Shown: positions 1 through 7,289, counted from the first letter of the stretch. The stretch is 22,814 nt of DNA from an uncultured Moraxella sp. (GCA_937975585.1 CALJUC010000021.1:1-22814); one strand, 5' to 3'. The notes: generated by a model from the letters alone, not told the origin. A program made the numbers and translations.

Positions 1-655
1 CCTACTATCTCCTGGGCGCTCTTCTTGGCAAATACAAAAAAGCGGAAGTTCCGCTGCCGGGCGGATGCAACATCGGAAGCCGTCCGATCGACCAGCATTT
101 AAAAGGATTCCGCGCACTCGGTGCAGAAGTCAATATCCGTCACGGTGCAATTATGGCGAGCGCATCGGATCTGCACGGCAGCCACATTTTCATGGATATG
201 GTTTCCGTCGGAGCAACCATCAATGTGATGATGGCAGCGTCTATGGCAAGAGGAAACACAACGATTGAGAATGCCGCAAAAGAGCCGCATGTTGTCGATG
301 TGGCAAACTTCCTGAACAGCATGGGAGCCAACATCAAAGGAGCCGGAACCGATGTCATCCGTATTAAAGGTGTCGATACCCTGCACGGAACGAGCTATGC
401 GGTTGTACCGGATATGATTGAGGCTGGTACGTACATGTTTGCAGCAGCAGCTACCAAAGGTGATGTGCTGGTAAAAAATGTTATTCCGAAGCATCTGGAG
501 GCGACAACGGCGAAGCTTGAGGAGATCGGCTGCGACGTGGAAGAGTTTGACGATGCGGTTCGCGTTGTTGCAAAGAAGCGTCTGAGGTGTACCCAGGTGA
601 AGACGCTTCCGTATCCGGGATATCCGACGGATATGCAGCCTCAGATCGGGGTGGC
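1..655 (+). CDS. murA: UDP-N-acetylglucosamine 1-carboxyvinyltransferase, internal fragment
   Basis: This enzyme transfers enolpyruvate from phosphoenolpyruvate to UDP-GlcNAc, the first committed cytosolic step of peptidoglycan synthesis. The frame is open from base 3, so the 5' end lies outside the window. The catalytic cysteine loop is visible early (PLPGGCNIGSRPIDQH, equivalent to Cys115 of E. coli MurA), followed by EPHVVDVANFL and DMIEAGTYM. The conserved PGYPTDMQPQ block ends the recognisable part. Roughly the first 90 and last 115 residues of a normal protein of about 420 are missing. The sequence is of Firmicutes (clostridial) type. After about base 655 the frame continues to a stop at 749, but those last residues (NFGWVVSTTMVAPILLAATL) are the antisense of the neighbouring receptor gene, so they are not MurA. 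Identity is very secure; the exact break is uncertain by about 15 bases. Confidence 0.93.
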
Positions 656-668
656 GCTCGCTTTGGCA
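640..668. other. Probable chimeric join 1 (Firmicutes murA to Moraxellaceae-like DNA)
   Basis: Two unrelated genes on opposite strands meet here, and each is broken. Read forward, the DNA is murA up to PTDMQPQ and perhaps ALALA. Read in reverse, it is a TonB-dependent receptor up to TTQPKFAKA. The stretch gctcgctttggcaaa fits both proteins (ALALA forward, FAKA in reverse), so a short shared sequence may mark the crossover. No repeat, IS end or integrase is nearby. This is inferred from the two proteins' expected continuations, not from an alignment. Confidence 0.8.
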
Positions 669-1231
669 AATTTTGGCTGGGTGGTGTCAACTACAATGGT
701 GGCACCAATACTATTAGCTGCCACACTGACAGGCGTCACCCCTGTATAGACTTTGGCTTTTTTAATTGTTGTGGGCGCAACATAGGACAATGGCGAGTTC
801 ATGTGGTTGGGGCATGAGGCGATACTATCGACGCCATCGACCATGATACGCAAGCGGTTGTCGGCCAAACCCTGAAAAATAGGCAATGCCGAGATACCGC
901 CTGCGGTTTGGGTATTGACACCAGTAAGTGAGGTTAATGCCGCAGCGCTGTCACTGGTCTTAGCTTGTTGCAAATCAAGCTCCGTGCGGTTTAGATTATC
1001 GCTACTACCTACCGCTGGGGTAGTGGGGTCAGTGAGGGTAGTCGCTTTCACCACCACATGCGCTACATTGTCGGTATCAACAGCAATCGATTGCGCATTT
1101 TGCATGTCAGTTTGTACGTCTGCGGCCTGTACAGATACCGCATAAGTCAGCGATACTTGGACGATCGCTAAGGTTAATACGCGAAGCTTCCAAGTATTTT
1201 TAGATTTAAAATTTGGCGTAACCGGTACCAT
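656..1231 (-). CDS. TonB-dependent outer-membrane receptor, OprC-like (copper), truncated
   Basis: This is the N-terminal part (about 192 residues) of an outer-membrane receptor; the beta-barrel is lost at the join. A signal peptide is clear at residues 14-36 (KLRVLTLAIVQVSLTYAVSVQA). It is followed by a plug domain with ISALPIFQGLADNRLRIMVDG and a CPNHMNSPLSYV segment. From memory, the CxxxM spacing next to NHMN.PLSY matches the copper-binding site of Pseudomonas OprC/NosA-type receptors, so copper is the most likely substrate. The second half of that site (HxM in the barrel) cannot be checked. An ideal ribosome site (AAGGAG, 1237-1242) lies five bases before the ATG. It is the last gene of the exbB-exbD-tonB unit, 65 bp after tonB, which suggests the TonB system serves this receptor. 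Other outer-membrane metal or siderophore receptors remain possible. Confidence 0.8.
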
Positions 1232-1268
1232 GTCATCTCCTTAATTAAACATACAATGTATCAAGCAT

Positions 1269-1309
1269 AAAAAACTTAAACGCTTAAGCGGTGCTGTTAT
1301 TCCGCTAAG
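1269..1309 (-). terminator. Possible weak terminator or attenuator after tonB
   Basis: On the minus strand, CTTAGCGG pairs with CCGCTTAAG with one bulged base (arms at 1302-1309 and 1283-1291), across the tonB stop codon. A run of six T (1269-1274) lies about eight bases beyond. The gap between stem and T-run is larger than in a standard intrinsic terminator, so any termination is probably partial and would tune receptor expression relative to tonB. Confidence 0.3.
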
Positions 1310-2376
1310 ATATAATCCACATAAAAATCAAACCGAAAACTGCGACTGGTCGATAATTGATGTTGGGTTTGGCGTAATGCTTTGTTGGCAGCCGCGAGTG
1401 CCGCATTGTCTAATGCACTTACCCCAGAGCTTTGTTTGATTTGGCAGCATTCCACTGCACCATTGGCCGCCACCTTGACCGCTAGCAAGACGCTGCCTTC
1501 ATCACCTGCTTTACGTGCATTACTTGGATAACCCTTGTTGCGATTGACGCTTGCAATAAATTGCGCTTTCCATTGTGCAGCGTTATCCGATTTTGGTTTT
1601 GGCTCAGCTTTGGGCACGTTGTTGACCTCAGCTTTTGTTTCAGCTTTAACCGAACCCTTAGACCCAATATCGGCTGTCTTTTGGCTATTTTTACCAGTAG
1701 TTTTGCTGCTGATTGGCTCACTCGCTACTTGGCGAGTTGGTTGACTTAACGGCTGAATCGTTTTGCTAATTGTCGTCACGCTGCGGTCGTTTTTGACTGG
1801 GGTGTCATCAACTTTAGGCTTGTCAGCATTCGGTTGTGTAACATTTTGGCTTGGGTTCTCAATAGGTGTTGCCGATACAACCGTTTTTGTCGGGATAGGT
1901 TTGGCGGTTGTCACTGATTTACTAGTATCAGAGGATTTTTTTATGCTCGTTGCTTGGTCGGCTAGTGTATTTGGTTTCGCTGAGTTAGCTTGTTTAGTTG
2001 ACTGACGGACGGACGACTGATTCGCTAATTTGGTATTAGTTTTTGCGTTTATCACTTCAGCTGCACGAACAGGGCTCGGTGTAGGGTTGGATTTTGCGGC
2101 TTGTATTGATTGGATATTATTATTCTTAGCCTCAGAATTAACAGGCGTATCAGTGATGACAGACTTTGGATTGGTTTGCGCTGTTTGGCCAGTTGTATTA
2201 TTTTGACTCACTAATTCAACCGATACCCAACGCACCGGTGGGGTAGTCGCGAATGGGGGTGTCCATTTTAGGGCAAACACGCCCGCCGTGAGCAAGCCAA
2301 TATGCAGCCCAAGCGATAGTAGCCAGTCTTTGACAGCTATTTTTCCAGCGCTGGCTGTATGGTTACCCAAACTCAT
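1297..2376 (-). CDS. tonB: Energy transducer TonB
   Basis: TonB carries proton-motive-force energy from ExbB/ExbD in the inner membrane to outer-membrane receptors. The 359-residue protein has a short cytoplasmic start, one membrane anchor at about residues 18-40 (WLLSLGLHIGLLTAGVFALKW), a very long periplasmic linker (about 45-265), and a TonB C-terminal domain (about 267-359). The domain signature is NKGYPSNARKAGDEGSVLLAVKV, with GYP and the G-V-L-A-V-V-NG pattern, ending in FRFDFYVDYILAE. The linker is rich in Ser, Thr, Asn, Lys and Gln. It lacks the usual dense Pro-Lys and Pro-Glu repeats, although scattered prolines are present. Its ATG overlaps the exbD stop by four bases (2373-2376), so the two are translationally coupled. 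Two adjacent cysteines (VECC) sit in the C-terminal domain. Confidence 0.93.
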   Translation of the reverse strand: MSLGNHTASAGKIAVKDWLLSLGLHIGLLTAGVFALKWTPPFATTPPVRWVSVELVSQNNTTGQTAQTNPKSVITDTPVNSEAKNNNIQSIQAAKSNPTPSPVRAAEVINAKTNTKLANQSSVRQSTKQANSAKPNTLADQATSIKKSSDTSKSVTTAKPIPTKTVVSATPIENPSQNVTQPNADKPKVDDTPVKNDRSVTTISKTIQPLSQPTRQVASEPISSKTTGKNSQKTADIGSKGSVKAETKAEVNNVPKAEPKPKSDNAAQWKAQFIASVNRNKGYPSNARKAGDEGSVLLAVKVAANGAVECCQIKQSSGVSALDNAALAAANKALRQTQHQLSTSRSFRFDFYVDYILAE

Positions 2377-2765
2377 GGGCGTTGTACCTCAAGGCTGACT
2401 TGGTTAAAGCCCAATTGTTTGACGTCATCGGCCAAACTAACAAAATCAGCCAACGCTAACTGACTGTCAGCACGAATAACAATGGCGCTATTTTTATCCA
2501 CGTTTTGCAATGCCTGACCCGCCGAGGGCACTAATCTGTCATTGAGGTATAATTGACGCTGACGCGTTAGGGTAAGGGTGTAGGGCGTTTGCACCGCCGC
2601 ATTGGCCGTCTTGGCTTTGGCCAAATCCACCGGAATACTGCCATTGACCACAAACGTGGCGGTCGCCAGTACAATGGTCAACAACACCAACATGACATCA
2701 ATCAATGGAATGACATTGATTTGTTCAAATTGTTCTAAACCGTCATCATCGTATACTGTTGTCAT
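2373..2765 (-). CDS. exbD: Biopolymer transport protein ExbD
   Basis: ExbD is the single-span partner of ExbB in the proton-driven motor that energises TonB. It has a short cytoplasmic segment, one membrane span (about residues 17-40), and a periplasmic domain ending in FNQVSLEVQRP. The span begins INVIPLIDVMLVLL, and its aspartate (residue 23 here, equivalent to Asp25 of E. coli ExbD) is the protonatable residue of the family. Three start codons lie together (TTG 2771, ATG 2768, ATG 2765). I chose 2765 because the GGGG ribosome site then lies six bases upstream; the other two would be too close. It begins nine bases after the exbB stop and overlaps tonB by four bases. Confidence 0.93.
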   Translation of the reverse strand: MTTVYDDDGLEQFEQINVIPLIDVMLVLLTIVLATATFVVNGSIPVDLAKAKTANAAVQTPYTLTLTRQRQLYLNDRLVPSAGQALQNVDKNSAIVIRADSQLALADFVSLADDVKQLGFNQVSLEVQRP

Positions 2766-2774
2766 CATCAACCC

Positions 2775-3212
2775 CTATTTGCCGTGCAACTCATCAAAAT
2801 CGGCCAGCTTTTCACGGACTTGGCGGGTCAAAAAGTTACTTAAGAAAACACAAGGAATGGCGACACCGATACCCAATGCCGTGGCTTTAAGCGCCAATGC
2901 CAAGCCGGTCATAATCGATTTAACATCAATATTGCCGCTTTGTCCGAGAGTTTGAAAGGTCAACATAATTCCAAGCACCGTACCCAATAGACCAATATAA
3001 GGTGCATTACTGGCAATGGTACTGATGATGGTCAGCCGCTGCGTTAACTCCTTTTGCAGTTTGGCACGGCTTTGAAACTGTGATACATCGAGCGCGCGAT
3101 AATAGCGCCAACGCTCTAATGCAACCGCTAGCGCGAGCATACTTAAGACCAATAACAATCCCAACATTGCATATTCAATAATCAACTTGAACACCGGCAT
3201 ACTCTGATTCAC
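2775..3212 (-). CDS. exbB: ExbB/TolQ/MotA-family proton channel, short form
   Basis: ExbB forms the proton channel scaffold around ExbD. At 145 residues it is shorter than E. coli ExbB (about 240) and close to the bare MotA/TolQ/ExbB domain. Membrane segments are visible at about residues 8-30, 58-80 (containing the family signature ASNAPYIGLLGTVLGIM) and 97-125 (LALALKATALGIGVAIPCVFL). The start is GTG at 3212, because AAGGG lies six bases upstream; the first ATG (3200) has only a poor site. It is first in the operon exbB-exbD-tonB-receptor. The neighbouring tonB and receptor favour ExbB over TolQ. Confidence 0.9.
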   Translation of the reverse strand: MNQSMPVFKLIIEYAMLGLLLVLSMLALAVALERWRYYRALDVSQFQSRAKLQKELTQRLTIISTIASNAPYIGLLGTVLGIMLTFQTLGQSGNIDVKSIMTGLALALKATALGIGVAIPCVFLSNFLTRQVREKLADFDELHGK

Positions 3213-3259
3213 AATGTGCCCTTACAAATTTCTCAATGGTTTGTAAATAATTGCTAAGT

Positions 3260-3265
3260 ATTATA
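3260..3265 (-). promoter_or_regulatory. Likely -10 element of the exbB operon
   Basis: The minus strand reads TATAAT, a perfect -10 hexamer, 48 bases before the exbB start. The hexamer 17 bases further upstream (AGGCTA) is a poor -35 match, so this promoter would probably need an activator. The 17-bp palindrome at 3288-3304 is centred about 43 bases before the expected transcription start. Confidence 0.45.
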
Positions 3266-3287
3266 TGCTTTCGGTTATTTGGTAGCC

Positions 3288-3304
3288 TGCGACATATTGT
3301 CGCA
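3288..3304. promoter_or_regulatory. 17-bp palindrome resembling a RegA/RegR (PrrA) box
   Basis: TGCGACATATTGTCGCA has seven-base perfect arms around TAT. Its core GCGAC-N5-GTCGC fits the GCGNC...GNCGC style of site I recall for RegA, PrrA and RegR response regulators. It lies in the 184-bp gap between exbB (minus) and the regB/regA pair (plus). It could therefore serve autoregulation, control of the TonB operon, or both. The link to RegA is inferred from motif and position. Confidence 0.55.
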
Positions 3305-3396
3305 CCTAGCCCGTTTTGCCTTAAGATTGGTTATGCTAATCACCATTAACAAGCGGTTTTGACCGTCCTTTTACCCTTAATCGCTACTATTGTCTT

Positions 3397-4755
3397 ATGC
3401 TGACTCAGATAAAAATCGCCCCGCAACTGCCTTGGATTGCCCGTTATACTTGGGTCGCCATGATGCTGTTTACCACGTTATTTGCAGCGAATTGGGGCAT
3501 GGCCTATCAGCAAATGCTGACCTTATTTGCGGTGAGTGTGCTATACGGGGTGGTGGTGGTATTTGCCCATACCCAACAGCGTGTGTTATTCAAACATTAT
3601 ATGGAGCATCACGCTTGGCTAGCGTTTGTCATTGACTTAATGGCTTGGTCAGTGTTTATTTATTATTCTGGCGGGGCAAGTAACCCCTTAACGACGTTAT
3701 TTTTGACGGTGGCGGGCGTGGCGGCGATTGTATTGCCAACCAAGCAAAGCCTTGGCTTATCGTTATTGGCAATCATGGCGTATATCGGGCTTTGGTATTT
3801 TTATCAGCCATTACAGTTAAACATGAATCGTGACGCCTATGAGCGATTACATTTATTAGGCATGTTTGGGGTGTTTGTCGTTGCCTTGCTGATGATGACC
3901 TTGATTACGATTTATTTTAAACAAACCATGAGCCGAGGTTATCAAGCCTTGGAGCAGGCACAACAATCCATGCACCAACAGCGACGATTGCTGGCGGTCA
4001 GCAGTCTAGCGGCCAATGTGGCGCATGAGATGAGTACACCGATAGCCTCGATACAGCTATTGACCGATGAGATCGCCGCACAGCTTGACCCGGACGATGA
4101 GTTATTGGAAGATATTCGACTATTACAAAGCCAAATTCGTGTCTGCGGTCAGTCGTTGGCCTCATTAAAAAATCACATTCACGCCAACGACCATGACACC
4201 CATGATAACGATGCATCTAGCATGATGACGCACAAAGTCACCGATTTAGCCGAAATACTGCCACGCGTGATTAGTGAGTGGTTGTTTTTAAATTCGCATA
4301 TGCAGGTGATTTTGCCACCTGACTTGGCCAATCACAATCATGGGGCGATTTGGGTACAGATTGATGAAGAACAGTTTACGGCGATATTGACCAATATCCT
4401 CAATAACGCCATGCAAGCACAGGCGACCCAGATTGATATTAGCGTATCGATTGACCAACTAGTACGACTAGTGATTGATGACAACGGCGCTGGGATTCCG
4501 GCTACCACGATTGCCAAACTCGCACAGCAAACCGCGTTAAGCTCGGCCAATGGTTGGGGCTTTGGCCTTACTTTGGCCAAAACTGTCTTGGAAAATGTTG
4601 GTGGACAACTGATGATTACGCCTTTAAGTAACGATACCGCATCGTTAATATCGAAAAACACTCACCCAGCAACCGGCACACGCGTTATCATTACCCTTAT
4701 CGCGACGCAACCTAAAGAAGAAAACTCACCATCACGAAATATTATAGTCAAGTAA
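3397..4755 (+). CDS. regB: Redox-sensing membrane histidine kinase, RegB/PrrB family
   Basis: This kinase senses cellular redox state, probably through the quinone pool, and phosphorylates the RegA-type regulator encoded 136 bp downstream. The N-terminal half has about six membrane spans (about 14-185). SGGASNPL (91-98) corresponds to the GGxxNPF quinone-binding heptad of RegB. The H-box is NVAHEMSTPIASIQLL with phospho-acceptor His210. Cys250 follows at exactly +40 (IRVCGQSL), the same spacing as His225 to Cys265 in Rhodobacter RegB, the redox-active cysteine. The ATPase domain shows the N-box NILNNAMQA (333-341), DDNGAGIP (361-368) and GWGFGL (386-391). No strong ribosome site precedes the ATG. 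The copper-related gene senC/prrC found between regB and regA in Rhodobacter is absent here. Confidence 0.88.
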   Translation: MLTQIKIAPQLPWIARYTWVAMMLFTTLFAANWGMAYQQMLTLFAVSVLYGVVVVFAHTQQRVLFKHYMEHHAWLAFVIDLMAWSVFIYYSGGASNPLTTLFLTVAGVAAIVLPTKQSLGLSLLAIMAYIGLWYFYQPLQLNMNRDAYERLHLLGMFGVFVVALLMMTLITIYFKQTMSRGYQALEQAQQSMHQQRRLLAVSSLAANVAHEMSTPIASIQLLTDEIAAQLDPDDELLEDIRLLQSQIRVCGQSLASLKNHIHANDHDTHDNDASSMMTHKVTDLAEILPRVISEWLFLNSHMQVILPPDLANHNHGAIWVQIDEEQFTAILTNILNNAMQAQATQIDISVSIDQLVRLVIDDNGAGIPATTIAKLAQQTALSSANGWGFGLTLAKTVLENVGGQLMITPLSNDTASLISKNTHPATGTRVIITLIATQPKEENSPSRNIIVK

Positions 4756-4891
4756 ATTTATTTTAAGACAAGGAAAATGAGCGCAGATATGATAAGCACT
4801 GCTTCGCAAGGTAGTACAGCCAGCGAGTCCGACGCAGTATTAGAATGAATTTAAAAGACTATAAACAGAGAAAATCTAAAAGAATAGCGAT

Positions 4892-5455
4892 ATGACTAAA
4901 CCAACTTCCGACGCATTAACTTGGCTAATTGTCGATGACGACGAGGTGTTTAGCCGTGTTTTAAAACGCTCACTCACCAAATACGAGTACCAAGTACATA
5001 TCGCCCATGACAACGACCAAGCCTTACAAAGTGCCGAGCAATATTTACCGGATTATATTATTCTTGACTTAAATATCGGGCAGAATAATGGCATTGAGCT
5101 GATTACGCCATTACTAGCGCGAGCACCAAACGCCAAAATCTTGATGCTAACCGGCTATGCCAGTATCGCCACAGCGGTGAATGCAGTCAAACTCGGTGCG
5201 TACCAGTATTTACCCAAGCCTTGCGGCATTGACAATATCTTAACCGCCTTGGATATTGCGCCCGCACAACCCTCTAAGACTAACATTGATGAACGGCTCT
5301 CCTTAGAGCATCACGAATGGGAATATATTTATCAAGTGCTTGATGAGTGCGACGGTAATATCAGTGAGGCCGCACGCATTCTAAAGATGCACCGCCGTAC
5401 GCTACAACGCAAACTCCAAAAGAAACGCAAAATTATCAGCGATGACTTTGAATAA
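4892..5455 (+). CDS. regA: Response regulator, RegA/PrrA family
   Basis: This is the DNA-binding partner of the RegB-type kinase; in other bacteria the family controls respiration, redox balance and energy metabolism. The 187-residue protein has an N-terminal receiver domain with an acidic cluster (Asp15-17), phospho-acceptor Asp59 (YIILDLNIG), Thr86 (ILMLTGYAS) and Lys109 (YLPKP). A short linker leads to a Fis-type helix-turn-helix, DGNISEAARILKMHRRTLQRKL (154-175), which is the characteristic RegA C-terminus. Downstream is a strong bidirectional terminator, so regB and regA form a closed two-gene unit. The 136-bp gap between them holds no gene that I can see. Confidence 0.92.
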   Translation: MTKPTSDALTWLIVDDDEVFSRVLKRSLTKYEYQVHIAHDNDQALQSAEQYLPDYIILDLNIGQNNGIELITPLLARAPNAKILMLTGYASIATAVNAVKLGAYQYLPKPCGIDNILTALDIAPAQPSKTNIDERLSLEHHEWEYIYQVLDECDGNISEAARILKMHRRTLQRKLQKKRKIISDDFE

Positions 5456-5498
5456 AAAAAGCCTGTCAGTTGTGATGTTGCAACTGGCAGGCTTTTTA
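5454..5498. terminator. Bidirectional intrinsic terminator between regA and ridA
   Basis: The arms gcctgtcagttg (5461-5472) and caactggcaggc (5481-5492) pair over 12 bp with one G-T wobble around an eight-base loop. They are flanked by seven A on the left and five T on the right. It therefore works for regA on the plus strand and for ridA on the minus strand. Confidence 0.9.
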
Positions 5499-5510
5499 GC
5501 AATGAACTAA

Positions 5511-5870
5511 TTAAGCGTTTTGTGCCGCGATAACCATAATCTCTAAACGCCATTTTGGGTTAACCAATTCTGCTTGAATGGTTGCGCGTACTGGTTTTGG
5601 GCTACCTTTAAGCCAAGCTTCCCATAGTCCATTAATCACAGGAAAATCCGCCAAATCTTTGACAAATACCTGAACCGATAGCATCTGTGATTTATCGCTG
5701 TTGGCCTGTGCCAAAAGTTTATCGATATTGGCAAAAACTTCTCGCGTTTGGGTTTCTAGGTCAGCGTCATCATTGTTCGGCACTTGACCGGCCAAGTATA
5801 CGACTTGGTTGTGAATCGTGACTTCACTCAAAATCTCATTGCTATCAATACGTTGAATCTCTGTTGTCAT
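5511..5870 (-). CDS. RidA-family (YjgF/YER057c/UK114) enamine/imine deaminase
   Basis: RidA proteins hydrolyse reactive enamine/imine intermediates to keto acids. The 119-residue protein is compact. It shows VVYLAGQVPNN near the start, VQVFVKDLADFPVINGLWEAWL in the middle, and the C-terminal RATIQAELVNPKWRLEIMVIAA, which includes the conserved arginine that binds the substrate carboxylate. It lies 64 bp downstream of dadA on the same strand with its own AGGAA ribosome site. DadA oxidises D-alanine to 2-iminopropionate, the kind of product RidA hydrolyses, so joint function is likely. A similar dadA-ridA pairing is known from Pseudomonas. The sequence is of the RidA superfamily; it may not be the archetypal RidA subgroup. 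Confidence 0.9.
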   Translation of the reverse strand: MTTEIQRIDSNEILSEVTIHNQVVYLAGQVPNNDDADLETQTREVFANIDKLLAQANSDKSQMLSVQVFVKDLADFPVINGLWEAWLKGSPKPVRATIQAELVNPKWRLEIMVIAAQNA

Positions 5871-5934
5871 CCGTAATATTCCTATTTATTCGATACCATT
5901 AAAATGGGGTGATATTTTATACTGTTTATGCGGT

Positions 5935-7185
5935 TTAGTAACGTTGCAGCGATAGCCCTTCGGTGCTAATTTCAGTCGGTTTACCCAGTACCAAGTCGCT
6001 AATCAGCTTGCCAGAGCCACACGCCATTGTCCAACCCAAAGTACCGTGACCCGTATTCAAAAACAAGCTTGGATAACGTGTCGCGCCAATAATCGGGGTG
6101 CTATCCGGTGTCATTGGGCGTAATCCTGTCCAAAATGAGGCTTGCGGCAAGTCACCCCCTGGGAATAAATCATGGGTGACCATCTCTAAGGTTTCGCGGC
6201 GGTTTGGGTTGAGTGCAAGATTAAAGCCGCTTAACTCCGCCATACCGCCGACACGAATGCGCTCATCAAAGCGGGTAATTGCAATCTTATAAGTTTCATC
6301 TAACACCGTTGATTGTGGCGCAAGGTCTGCATCGACAATCGGCACGGTAAGTGAATAACCTTTCACGGGATACACAGGTACATCGACTTTTAGTGGTTTT
6401 AGCAAATCGCGTGAATAGCTACCGAATGCCAAGACATAGCGGTCGGCCGTCATCACCTGACCATTGACCATCACGCCTTTGATATCGCCACCTTCGATGA
6501 GCAACTGTTCCACTTGGTGATTAAACAAAAAATTGACGCCAAGGGCTTTGGCTTTTTCCGCTAATGCTTGGCTAAACAGATAACAGTCCCCTGTTTCATC
6601 ATTCGGCAAGTGTAAGCCACCGACTAATTTTTCTTTGGCATAGGCCAATGCAGGCTCGACTTGGGCAAGACCTGTTGCATTGTCAATCAAGCTAAACTCG
6701 ACACCGGTATCGCGCAACACTTGGATATCGCGTTGTACGGCGTCTAATTGCTCAGGCTTACGAAATACTTGCAGTGTACCTTTGGCGCGGTTTTCATAGT
6801 GGATGCCGGTTTCTTGGCGCAAATCCCGCAAACAATCCCGACTGTACTCGGCCACACGCACCATGCGTTCTTTATTAATCGCATAGCGGTCAGCCGAGCA
6901 GTTTTTGAGCATTTGTAGCATCCAGTTTAGTTGCCACAAGCTACCGTCTAGCTTAATTGCCAAGGGTGCATGTTGTTGAAACAACCATTTAATCGCTTTC
7001 AAAGGAATACCTGGGGCGGCCCAAGGCGTTGAATAGCCCGGTGAGATTTGTCCAGCATTGCCAAAACTGGTTTCTTCAGCAGGGCCAATCTGACGGTCGA
7101 TGACCGTGACATCCGCGCCTTGCTTTGCTAGATAATAAGCACTGGTAAGTCCAATCACACCGCTACCTAATACAAGTACTCGCAT
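5935..7185 (-). CDS. dadA: D-amino acid dehydrogenase (FAD-dependent, small subunit type)
   Basis: DadA is a membrane-associated flavoprotein that oxidises D-alanine and other D-amino acids to keto acids and ammonia, passing electrons to the respiratory chain. The 416-residue protein begins with the FAD-binding dinucleotide fold (LVLGSGVIGLTSAYYLAKQG, GSGVIG at 7-12). It then has SFGNAGQISPGYSTPWAAPG, typical of DadA, and a C-terminal GLRPMTPDSTPIIG with LNTGHGTLGWTMACGSG for the flavin. The ATG has AAGGA six bases upstream. It is divergent from an Lrp-type regulator, the usual controller of dad genes. An alanine racemase (dadX) is not present nearby. Confidence 0.95.
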   Translation of the reverse strand: MRVLVLGSGVIGLTSAYYLAKQGADVTVIDRQIGPAEETSFGNAGQISPGYSTPWAAPGIPLKAIKWLFQQHAPLAIKLDGSLWQLNWMLQMLKNCSADRYAINKERMVRVAEYSRDCLRDLRQETGIHYENRAKGTLQVFRKPEQLDAVQRDIQVLRDTGVEFSLIDNATGLAQVEPALAYAKEKLVGGLHLPNDETGDCYLFSQALAEKAKALGVNFLFNHQVEQLLIEGGDIKGVMVNGQVMTADRYVLAFGSYSRDLLKPLKVDVPVYPVKGYSLTVPIVDADLAPQSTVLDETYKIAITRFDERIRVGGMAELSGFNLALNPNRRETLEMVTHDLFPGGDLPQASFWTGLRPMTPDSTPIIGATRYPSLFLNTGHGTLGWTMACGSGKLISDLVLGKPTEISTEGLSLQRY

Positions 7186-7258
7186 ACATCATCCTTAATT
7201 TTGTCACCAAATTGCAAAAAAGTTAATCAGTTAATTTTGCTAGTATAGTGTGTGTTTT

Positions 7259-7275
7259 ACAGTGGAATTCACTGT
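7259..7275. promoter_or_regulatory. Inverted repeat in the dadA-lrp intergenic region
   Basis: ACAGTGGAATTCACTGT has perfect six-base arms around five bases. It ends six bases before the extended -10 element of the lrp-type gene and lies 74 bp upstream of dadA, so it covers the regulator's -35 area. It is a candidate site for autoregulation by the Lrp/DadR-type protein. It does not match a specific consensus I can vouch for. Confidence 0.45.
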
Positions 7276-7280
7276 TTTTA

Positions 7281-7289
7281 TGCTAAAAT
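7281..7289 (+). promoter_or_regulatory. Extended -10 promoter of the Lrp-type regulator
   Basis: TGCTAAAAT combines the extended TG element with a -10 hexamer matching TATAAT at five of six positions. Transcription would start near 7296, giving a leader of about 48 bases before the GTG at 7344. This makes the upstream TTG at 7299 an unlikely translation start. Confidence 0.5.

Noticed and set aside
153..749. Full open frame to 749 as an intact murA-like protein.
   Set aside because: It lacks the conserved N-terminus, and the residues after about 655 are the antisense of the receptor gene.
3241..3265. AATAATTGCTAAGTATTAT upstream of exbB as a Fur box.
   Set aside because: It matches the 19-base Fur consensus at fewer than half of the positions, and a copper-type receptor would not require Fur control.
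4756..4891. Possible dispersed repeat shared by the regB-regA gap and the 7812-7945 gap (both have GC-richer segments ending near tattag).
   Set aside because: The resemblance is limited to short, poorly aligned words; I could not trace a repeat of useful length by eye.
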